From Alphaproteobacteria bacterium (GTDB lineage Bacteria; Pseudomonadota; Alphaproteobacteria; Caulobacterales; Caulobacteraceae), in assembly GCA_018895795.1 (NCBI GenBank), contig JAHINZ010000483.1:1-7220 (forward strand): 7,220 nt of DNA, read 5' to 3'. Position numbers and translations under genes: made by a program. Below the pieces are notes generated by a model, which ran no database searches, was not told the origin of the DNA, and saw only the letters and a program-made list of their open reading frames with translations. This document shows positions 1 to 5,814 of this stretch, one piece after another (position 1 is the stretch's first letter; every line of letters starts with the position of its first letter).

Positions 1-1039
1 AGGCGGGGCCGATGCCGCGACCGACCGGCTGACCACCGTCGGTGCGCACGCACCGGACCTCAACGCCGCACACACGCGCCACATGGGTAAGGGCGTCTGC
101 GATGGCGTCGGCGTCTTGATCGGAGCGAACCTTGGCCGTCGGGCCCACGGGAATGTCGAGCACCACATGGGTGGATCCGGCCGCGATTTTCTTTGAGAGC
201 ACGGAGGCCACCAACTGGCCTTCAGTGTCGATGTCGAGCACCCGCTCCACCCGGATGAGCACGTCGTCGGCTGGGCTCAGCCGCATGGCGCCGCCCCAAG
301 CGAGGCAACCGCCTTCCTGTTCGACCACCCTGCGCATGGCCGCGAGGTCGAGGTCGACGTTGGTCAGGGTCTCCATGGTGTCGGCCGTGCCGGCTGGAGA
401 GGTGATGGCGCGGGACGAGGTTTTCGGGATCACCAGTCCGTTCGCCGCGACAATGGCTACGATGATCGGCGTGGTGCGGTTGCCCGGCAAACCACCCACA
501 GAGTGCTTGTCGATCACGACCGATGAATCCCAGCTGAGCTGTTCGCCGGCCTGCACCATGGCGCGGGTGAGATGGACGACCTCGTCGCGATCCAGGGGCA
601 AGGCCGAGCAGGCCGTCAGAAAGGCGGACAGATGAACGTCGTTGTAGCGGCCCGCGGCGATGTCGGAAATGATGTCAGCCATTGAGGGCGCATCCAGGCG
701 TTTGCCGTACACGCGCCGGCGCACGCTGGACATCGAGGTCAGGGCCGGCGGATGGCGGACGTGGATCTCGTCCCCGTGGGCGACGCCCAGTCTTTCCCAG
801 GCCGCCTCGGAAAGCCCCGCCTCGTCCGTCTGCACCAGTTCGCCGCCGGTGACCTGGTAGAGGGTCGCCATCACCTCGCGGCCGTGGGCCATCAGCAGCA
901 CCTGCGAGCGTGGGCCGTGGCCCTCCGACCGGCAGACCGGGCTGTCCTCACGCATCAGGACGATGGCGTCATGTTGTGACAGCAGTCCCAACCGGCGCGC
1001 GGTGAGGATGGGCAGTGGCGGCTGCGATCCGTCGGTCAC
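1..1039 (-). CDS. AMP/thymidine phosphorylase family protein (archaeal-type, C-terminus outside the window)
   Basis: Reading the minus strand from a GTG at 1039 gives 346 uninterrupted codons up to the window edge. Family members are about 500 residues, so roughly the last third is missing. Seen: an N-terminal domain at about residues 13-95 containing ARRLG and a MREDSPVCRSEG segment; then the phosphorylase core with IDKHSVGG (176-183), SSRAITSPAGTADTME (208-223) and SKK (282-284). The KHSVGG and SSRA...AGTADTME elements mark the nucleoside phosphorylase II superfamily, which uses phosphate to split a nucleoside or nucleotide into base and (deoxy)ribose phosphate in the cytoplasm. The Pro in TSPAGT and the long N-terminal domain resemble archaeal AMP phosphorylase and the bacterial 'putative thymidine phosphorylase' group rather than classical DeoA. 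Substrate is therefore open: AMP, thymidine or another nucleoside. The GTG overlaps the nuclease stop (GTGA, 1036-1039). The nearest purine-rich Shine-Dalgarno-like stretch is about 16 bases upstream, so coupled translation is likely. A later start at Met29 is less likely because the conserved ARRLG lies before it. Confidence 0.9.
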   Translation of the reverse strand, partial: MTDGSQPPLPILTARRLGLLSQHDAIVLMREDSPVCRSEGHGPRSQVLLMAHGREVMATLYQVTGGELVQTDEAGLSEAAWERLGVAHGDEIHVRHPPALTSMSSVRRRVYGKRLDAPSMADIISDIAAGRYNDVHLSAFLTACSALPLDRDEVVHLTRAMVQAGEQLSWDSSVVIDKHSVGGLPGNRTTPIIVAIVAANGLVIPKTSSRAITSPAGTADTMETLTNVDLDLAAMRRVVEQEGGCLAWGGAMRLSPADDVLIRVERVLDIDTEGQLVASVLSKKIAAGSTHVVLDIPVGPTAKVRSDQDADAIADALTHVARVCGVEVRCVRTDGGQPVGRGIGPA

Positions 1040-2403
1040 GAAAGAACCTGTTCGTCTCCCTCGGCCGGGATCACGCAGGGCCAGCCGAGTTCCCGCTCGA
1101 TCCGTTCCTGCAGCGCCAACGAAGCGCCTGCCTCCCCGTGCACGATAAAGGTCATTTTGGGCGGCCGCTCGAAGCCGCCAAGCCAACGCAGAATCTCATC
1201 GGCGTCAGCATGAGCCGAGAGCATGGGCAGGTTATCGATCTCAGCGCGGATGGGAACGAAACCGCCATGAATCTTCACTTCCCGCGCGCCGTTGATGAGG
1301 GCTTCGCCGCGCGTGCCGGCGGCCTGGAAACCGGCGAACAGGATCGTGTTCTTGGGGTCTGGTCCGTAGGCCTTGATGTGGTGCAGAACGCGCCCCCCAG
1401 TGGCCATGCCGCTGGCCGAGATGATCACCTTCGGCATGCCATTGTGACTGAGCGCTTTGGATTCCTCCACGTCCTGCACATAGGTCGCAGAGGCCATCGC
1501 GGCTTGGCACTCGTCAGGCGAGAGACGATGGTCGTGCGGGTGCCGCTCGAGCATTCCACTGGCGTTGATGGCCATAGGACTGTCGAGATAGATGGGCGTC
1601 AGCGACAGGCGACCCGCCTGTTTCAGACGCCAGCAGAGATAAAGAAGCTCCTGGGCCCGACCGACCGCGAAGGCGGGGATGATCACGGTCCCCCCTCGCG
1701 CCGTGGTCCGTTGGATTACCTCCAGAAGGGCGTCAGCTGGAGCGACCTGCGCGTGCTGTCGATCGCCATAGGTCGACTCCACCAGCAGGTAGTCCGCCTG
1801 AGCCACGGCGGCAGGATCATGCATCAGAGGGTCGTCGTAGCGGCCGATGTCGCCGGAAAAGACGAAAGTCTTGCCGCCCGAACGGAGTTGAACGGTCGCC
1901 GCCCCCAGAATATGCCCGGCGCGGCGGAACAGCAGATTAACGCCGTGTCCAAGGTCAGTGGGCGTGTCGAAGTCGATGGCGCGCAGCTGCTCCAGCGCGC
2001 GCAGCGCGTCGCGCTTGCCGTACAGCGGCAGGGCGGGCTTGTGCTTGGAGAAGCCGTGACGGTTGGCGAATTCCGCATCGCTCTCCTGGATCTTGGCGCT
2101 ATCCAGCAGCAGGAGTTCGCAGAGGTCGGCCGAGGCGCTCGTGCAGAAAATGGGTCCCCGAAAGCCTTCGCGCACTAGCTTTGGCAGGTAGCCGGAATGA
2201 TCGAGGTGCGCGTGAGTCAGCACGACTGCATCGATGCTGGCCGGGTCTACCGGAAACTCTGCCCAATTCTTCAGACGCAACGCCTTCAGACCCTGGAATA
2301 ATCCGCAATCGACGAGGATCTTGCGCCCGCCCAGCTGGAGCAGGTGGCGGGAGCCGGTGACAGTGCCCGCGCCCCCTAGAAATGTCAGACTGGCCTTGGA
2401 CAT
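1036..2403 (-). CDS. Beta-CASP metallo-beta-lactamase-fold ribonuclease (YSH1/CPSF73-like)
   Basis: A 455-residue cytoplasmic protein of the usual length for bacterial beta-CASP nucleases. Visible motifs: HAHLDH at 64-69 (zinc ligands H64, H66, D68, H69); AGHILGA around H164; SGDIG with D185 (bridging metal ligand); ESTYGDR at 209-215, matching beta-CASP motif A; IIPAFAVGRAQE at 241-252; SGMATGGR at 331-338; SAHAD with H398 (motif B); and VHGE with H422 (motif C). All catalytic positions are present, so an active two-zinc enzyme is expected. Family knowledge: members are RNA endo- and/or 5'-exonucleases related to CPSF73, Thermus TTHA0252 and RNase J; the RNA target here is unknown. The ATG at 2403 has GTAGGA four bases upstream. 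Another ATG at 2407 is in a different frame. It is the first gene of the leftward pair, overlapping the phosphorylase start by four bases, and its start lies 155 bases from the FNR/FixK box. DNA or small-molecule hydrolysis is a less likely alternative. Confidence 0.95.
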   Translation of the reverse strand: MSKASLTFLGGAGTVTGSRHLLQLGGRKILVDCGLFQGLKALRLKNWAEFPVDPASIDAVVLTHAHLDHSGYLPKLVREGFRGPIFCTSASADLCELLLLDSAKIQESDAEFANRHGFSKHKPALPLYGKRDALRALEQLRAIDFDTPTDLGHGVNLLFRRAGHILGAATVQLRSGGKTFVFSGDIGRYDDPLMHDPAAVAQADYLLVESTYGDRQHAQVAPADALLEVIQRTTARGGTVIIPAFAVGRAQELLYLCWRLKQAGRLSLTPIYLDSPMAINASGMLERHPHDHRLSPDECQAAMASATYVQDVEESKALSHNGMPKVIISASGMATGGRVLHHIKAYGPDPKNTILFAGFQAAGTRGEALINGAREVKIHGGFVPIRAEIDNLPMLSAHADADEILRWLGGFERPPKMTFIVHGEAGASLALQERIERELGWPCVIPAEGDEQVLS

Positions 2404-2557
2404 GCATTCCTACTTCATCTGAGGCGATCAGCCTTCACCATAGCCAGGGTGGGCGGCGGCGTGCAGCCTAATTGAGCTCATAGCCTCAACCCGAAGGTGA
2501 GACTCCGCGGTTCTCTGCGTCCTCGATCGCTCCTGATCGGGTGCGCGATGGGCCTAA

Positions 2558-2571
2558 TTGATCCAGATCAA
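2558..2571. promoter_or_regulatory. FNR/FixK-type operator (anaerobox)
   Basis: TTGATCCAGATCAA is a perfect match to the FNR/FixK/Anr consensus TTGAT-N4-ATCAA, with both five-base half-sites fully complementary. Regulators of this family bind as dimers and usually activate transcription when oxygen is low, with the site centred near -41.5. Its centre (2564.5) would put a plus-strand transcription start near 2606 and a minus-strand start near 2523. It lies 155 bases from the nuclease start and about 97-115 bases from the candidate ATPase starts, so it could serve either operon or both. The regulator gene is not in this window. Confidence 0.85.
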
Positions 2572-2590
2572 GGGGCGGACTTCCATCGAC

Positions 2591-2599
2591 TGGCATCTC
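2591..2599 (+). promoter_or_regulatory. Possible extended -10 element for the ABC operon
   Basis: TGGCATCTC starts with a TG dinucleotide followed by a hexamer (2594-2599) that begins exactly 29.5 bases from the centre of the FNR/FixK box. This is the spacing of a class II FNR-activated promoter. The hexamer itself agrees with TATAAT at only two positions, so the support is spacing rather than sequence. The mirrored minus-strand position (2530-2535, CAGGAG) also agrees at two positions and lacks the TG. Confidence 0.3.
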
Positions 2600-2626
2600 G
2601 TGCTGACCGACTGGGATCACCGCGCC

Positions 2627-2689
2627 ATGTCCTTGGGGACGCAACAGTCAACCGCACCGGGACACCGATGGCTCACGGCGGCCGCATGA
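2627..2689 (+). CDS. Possible 20-residue leader ORF upstream of the ABC ATPase
   Basis: An ATG at 2627 opens 20 codons (beginning MSLGTQQSTA) and ends at TGA 2687-2689. The stop overlaps a candidate ATPase start at 2686 (ATGA) and touches another at 2689 (TGATG). This arrangement would allow translational coupling. The only Shine-Dalgarno-like bases are GGGA at 2613-2616, about ten bases upstream. The frame is different from that of the ATPase. The peptide resembles nothing I recognise, and an ORF this short in GC-rich DNA can arise by chance. It is listed because of its position between the predicted transcription start and the ATPase. Confidence 0.25.
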   Translation: MSLGTQQSTAPGHRWLTAAA

Positions 2690-2698
2690 TGGCCGCCG
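2676..2698 (+). promoter_or_regulatory. GC hairpin with candidate start codons in its loop
   Basis: CGGCGGCC (2676-2683) and GGCCGCCG (2691-2698) are perfectly complementary, giving an 8-bp stem made only of G-C pairs. The 7-base loop is GCATGAT and holds the ATG at 2686; the ATG at 2689 spans the loop edge. In the transcript this structure would hinder initiation at either ATG unless a ribosome translating upstream opened it. If the true ATPase start is 2668, the hairpin instead lies within the first codons. There is no T-tract, so it is not an intrinsic terminator. Confidence 0.45.
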
Positions 2699-3429
2699 CG
2701 GATACGCCAGCTACGACGGCGTCATCGCGGCTCTGTTTCCGCGCTCGGGCCGTGACCAGGGTCTACGGCTCCGGTCCCGGGGCCGTTCACGCTCTCCGGG
2801 GTGTCGACCTTGATCTGCCAGACGGCGAGATGGTCGTGGTGCTTGGCGCATCCGGCAGCGGCAAGTCGACCTTCCTGAACATTCTCGGCGGGCTCGACAC
2901 GCCGACCAGCGGCGAAGTGCTGTTCCGGGGGAATGACATCAGTCGGGCCGACCAGCACCAGCTGACCGAATACCGCCGTCGGCACGTCGGGTTCGTCTTC
3001 CAATTCTACAATCTGATGCCGAGCCTGACCGCGCGCGAGAACGTCGCCCTGGTTACAGAGATCGCCGAGGCCCCGCTCCGTCCCGAAGACGCCCTCGCCA
3101 TGGTCGGCCTGGAGAACCGTCTGGATCACTTTCCGGCCCAGATGTCCGGCGGCGAGCAGCAGCGCGTGGCCATTGCGCGCGCCGTGGCCAAGCAGCCGTC
3201 GGTCCTGCTGTGCGACGAGCCGACGGGCGCGCTGGATTCCGCCACCGGTGTGCGGGTTCTAGAGGCGCTTAAAACGGTCAACGACAGCCTTGGCGCCACG
3301 ACCCTGCTGATCACGCACAACGCCGCCATCGCCGCCATCGCTGATCGCGTGGTGATATTCGCCGATGGGCGGGTGCGCGAGGTGCGCGAGAACCCCGACA
3401 AGCGGCTGCCCGGGGAGATCTCGTGGTGA
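2686..3429 (+). CDS. ABC transporter ATP-binding protein (MacB/LolD class)
   Basis: A cytoplasmic ATPase that would power the FtsX-type permease encoded immediately downstream. Counting from the ATG at 2686 (247 residues), it has Walker A GASGSGKS (54-61), Q-loop FVFQFYNL with Q106, signature SGGEQQRVAIARA (from 154), Walker B VLLCDEP (173-179) with catalytic E178, D-loop GALD, and switch histidine H211 in LITHN. All catalytic elements are intact. The MPSLTARENV segment after the Q-loop and the overall length match the MacB, LolD and YbbA type of ATPase. Start choice is uncertain: the open frame reaches back to GTG 2497, but that would place the FNR/FixK operator inside the gene. ATGs at 2668, 2686 and 2689 all give plausible proteins; 2686 gives an N-terminus close to the usual length for the family. 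None has a strong ribosome site. The stop (TGA 3427-3429) overlaps the permease start. Confidence 0.93.
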   Translation: MMAAADTPATTASSRLCFRARAVTRVYGSGPGAVHALRGVDLDLPDGEMVVVLGASGSGKSTFLNILGGLDTPTSGEVLFRGNDISRADQHQLTEYRRRHVGFVFQFYNLMPSLTARENVALVTEIAEAPLRPEDALAMVGLENRLDHFPAQMSGGEQQRVAIARAVAKQPSVLLCDEPTGALDSATGVRVLEALKTVNDSLGATTLLITHNAAIAAIADRVVIFADGRVREVRENPDKRLPGEISW

Positions 3430-5810
3430 ACCATCCGCCGGCCTGGATGGGCGCCCTGGACCGCAAGCTGGTGCGGGATCTCTGGCGCATGAAAACCCAG
3501 GCGCTGGCGATCGCCTTTGTCATCGCCGCCGGCGTCGCCGTTCATCTGCTCTCCGCCGGGATGCTGAGCTCGCTGCAGGAGACCCGGCGCGCTTACTATG
3601 AACGCTATCTGTTCGCTGACGTCTGGGCCCCCGTGGTGCGCGCGCCGCAGCGTCTGATCGCCGACATCCGGGCCATCGAGGGGGTCCAGGCGGCGGCGAC
3701 CCGCATTCGGGTTCCGGCGATCTTCGCCATGGAGGGGATGAGCGCGCCAGCGACCGGCGAAGTCCTGTCCTTGCCGGACGTGGGCGAGGCGGCGGTCAAT
3801 CGGCTCCACCTGGTCCGTGGCCGTCTTCCGATCGCGGGACAGCGGGACGAGGCGGTGGTGCTCCAGGCCTTCGCCGACGCCCACCGGCTCGAGATTGGCG
3901 ATCCGGTTCCGGTCACCCTCTACGGCGGCCGCCGCCGTTTGACCGTGGTCGGGATCGCCCTGTCGCCGGAGCATGTCTACGCCATCGGCCCGGGCCAGTT
4001 CGTGCCCGATGACCGGTTGTTCGGCGTGCTCTGGATGCGGCGCAACGCCCTGGCCCAGGCCGTCAATCAGGACGAAGCCTTCAACGAGGCGGTGGTGCGC
4101 CTCTCTCGCGACGCCTCGGAGCCGGCGGTGATCGCCCGGCTGGATCGTCTTCTGGAGCCCTATGGCGCCCCGGGCGCCTATGGCCGCGCCGATCAGGTCT
4201 CGGACGCCTTCGTGTCCAGCGAGATCGACCAGCTGGCGACCATGGGGCGGGTGCTGCCGCCCATCTTCCTGCTGGTGGCGGCCTTCCTGGTCAATGTCGT
4301 GGTCTCGCGGATGATCGCCGTCCAGCGCGCGGGCATCGGACTGCTGAAGGCCTTCGGCTACAGGGACCGCGCCATCATCGGCCACTACCTCAAACTTGTC
4401 ACCGTCATCGCGGCGACGGGGGTGCTGATCGGAGGCGCGGCGGGAATCTGGCTCGGTCGGGGCATGGCGGTGATGTATATGGAATACTACCGCTTCCCCT
4501 TCCTGCTGTTCCAGGCGGACCCGGCCGACTACGCCACCGTGGTCGGCGTGGCCATGCTGACGGTGATGGGCGGCGCGGCCCTGGCGGTGCGGCGGGCCGC
4601 CGCCCTGAACCCGGCGGAGGCGATGACCCCCGCGCCCCCGCCCGACTATTCCCGCGCGGCGGGCACTTGGATCACCCGGGTGAAGGTGCTGGATCAGCAA
4701 TCGCGCATGATCCTGCGCCAGATCATCCGCTGGCCGTGGCGCGCGGCTCTGACCGTGGCCGGGATCGCGGCCTCGGGCGCCCTGCTGATCGGCACCATGT
4801 CGATGATGGACGCGATCAAGGTGATGATCGACTCCGGCATCGAGATCTCGAACCCGTACGATGTCTCGGTGAACTTGGTCGAGCCCCGCTCGCGGGCGGC
4901 CCTGTTCAGTCTCGGCCGCCAGGACGGGGTGCTGGCGGCCGAGCCGTTTCGCGTCGTTCCGGTCCGACTGCGCCACGGGGCGCGCGAAGAGCGGGCCGTG
5001 ATCACCGGGGCGCCGCTGGACGGAACCCTGTCGAGGATGCTCGATGTGGACGACCGGCCGCTCTGGCCGCATCCGGGCGGCCTCGTCCTCTCCCGCGACC
5101 TGGCTCTCAAGCTGGGGATCAAGGCGGGGGAGATGCTGGAGGTGCAGGTGACGGAGGGGCGGCGGCGGCGACTGGAGATTCCGGTCTCCGCGGTCAGCAA
5201 CAGCTATGTCGGGTCAAGCGTTCGGATGCGGATCGAGGACCTGAACCGGGCGCTGGGAGAGGGAGACCAGATATCCGGCGCCTGGTTGACCGTGGACGCC
5301 GACCGGACCGGGAGCCTGTATGCGCGTTTGAAGGACACCCCTGCGGTCGCCGGCGTCGGCCTGCAAGCCGCCGCCGTCAAACGCCTGGCCGACATGCTGG
5401 ACGAAAACCTCGGGCGCTCGATTCTGATCTTCTTCTTCTTTGCCGGCGTGATCGCTTCGGGCGTGGTCTACAATACGATGCGCATCTCCTTCGCCGAGCG
5501 TCAGCGCGAGCTGGCCTCGCTGCGGGTGCTCGGCTTCTCACGCGCCGACGTCTCCTACATCCTGCTCGGCGAAGTCGCCTTCCTGACGCTGTTGGCCCTG
5601 CCGCTGGGCGCGGCGGCGGGGACCGGTCTGGCCTGGTATCTGGCCCGCGCCATGAGTTCGGACCTGTTCCGGCTGCCCTTCGCCGTCTCGCCCGCGACCT
5701 TCGGCCGGGCCGGGGCGGTGGTGCTGTTCATCACGGTCGTGGCGAGCTTGCTGGTGCGGCGTCAGATCGATCGACTCGACCTGGCCGAAGCCTTGAAGAC
5801 CGGAGAATAA
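3423..5810 (+). CDS. ABC transporter permease with two FtsX modules
   Basis: A 795-residue inner-membrane protein. Apparent transmembrane segments are at about 27-46, 278-299, 323-345, 370-390, 442-460, 665-685, 712-735 and 762-779. These form two repeats of one N-terminal helix, a large periplasmic domain (about 47-277 and 461-664) and three closing helices. Each three-helix part carries FtsX-type features: VQRAGIGLLKAFGYRDRAIIGHYL (300-323) and ERQRELASLRVLGFSRADVSYILLGE (692-717), followed by proline/glycine-rich turns. Family knowledge: MacB has four such helices and works as a dimer, whereas duplicated permeases such as YbbP carry both halves in one chain. These systems transmit force across the membrane (mechanotransmission) or extract lipids and peptides rather than forming a simple channel. 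Substrate unknown. Two tandem GTG codons at 3423 and 3426 both lie in the ATPase 3' end, with GGGGAG five to eight bases upstream. The second gives a GTGA overlap. The HlyD-type adaptor follows after four bases. Confidence 0.93.
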   Translation: MVNHPPAWMGALDRKLVRDLWRMKTQALAIAFVIAAGVAVHLLSAGMLSSLQETRRAYYERYLFADVWAPVVRAPQRLIADIRAIEGVQAAATRIRVPAIFAMEGMSAPATGEVLSLPDVGEAAVNRLHLVRGRLPIAGQRDEAVVLQAFADAHRLEIGDPVPVTLYGGRRRLTVVGIALSPEHVYAIGPGQFVPDDRLFGVLWMRRNALAQAVNQDEAFNEAVVRLSRDASEPAVIARLDRLLEPYGAPGAYGRADQVSDAFVSSEIDQLATMGRVLPPIFLLVAAFLVNVVVSRMIAVQRAGIGLLKAFGYRDRAIIGHYLKLVTVIAATGVLIGGAAGIWLGRGMAVMYMEYYRFPFLLFQADPADYATVVGVAMLTVMGGAALAVRRAAALNPAEAMTPAPPPDYSRAAGTWITRVKVLDQQSRMILRQIIRWPWRAALTVAGIAASGALLIGTMSMMDAIKVMIDSGIEISNPYDVSVNLVEPRSRAALFSLGRQDGVLAAEPFRVVPVRLRHGAREERAVITGAPLDGTLSRMLDVDDRPLWPHPGGLVLSRDLALKLGIKAGEMLEVQVTEGRRRRLEIPVSAVSNSYVGSSVRMRIEDLNRALGEGDQISGAWLTVDADRTGSLYARLKDTPAVAGVGLQAAAVKRLADMLDENLGRSILIFFFFAGVIASGVVYNTMRISFAERQRELASLRVLGFSRADVSYILLGEVAFLTLLALPLGAAAGTGLAWYLARAMSSDLFRLPFAVSPATFGRAGAVVLFITVVASLLVRRQIDRLDLAEALKTGE

Positions 5811-5814
5811 CGCC

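Larger units (their letters stand above)
2404..2685. promoter_or_regulatory. Divergent control region between the two operons
   Basis: About 280 bases separate the nuclease start (2403, minus strand) from the likely ATPase start (2686, plus strand). An open frame from a GTG at 2497 is continuous with the ATPase. Its first 57-63 residues resemble no ABC ATPase N-terminus and would be translated across the FNR/FixK box, so I treat this stretch as non-coding leader. It holds the FNR/FixK palindrome, a weak candidate extended -10 (2591-2599), a possible short leader ORF and a start-site hairpin, each listed separately. On the minus strand no convincing sigma-70 promoter is visible; TATGGT upstream of the nuclease has no matching -35. 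No terminator is seen. Confidence 0.7.

Noticed and set aside
132..635. A 167-codon plus-strand open frame at the left end
   Set aside because: It is the antisense shadow of the phosphorylase and is Ser/Thr/Arg/Met-rich without family resemblance.
1015..2178. A 387-codon plus-strand open frame opposite the beta-CASP nuclease
   Set aside because: The minus-strand reading carries every nuclease motif; the plus-strand product has no family features and is a shadow.
2473..2480. TGAGCTCA palindrome in the divergent region, considered as a second FNR/FixK half-box pair
   Set aside because: The palindrome is only 8 bp with no central spacer, so it lacks the TTGA-N6-TCAA spacing of the family; it is likely to occur by chance.
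3126..5072. A 648-codon minus-strand open frame opposite the ATPase and permease
   Set aside because: It is rich in His, Arg, Asp and Gly with no recognisable domain, and lies antisense to two strongly supported transporter genes. This is a typical GC-rich shadow frame.
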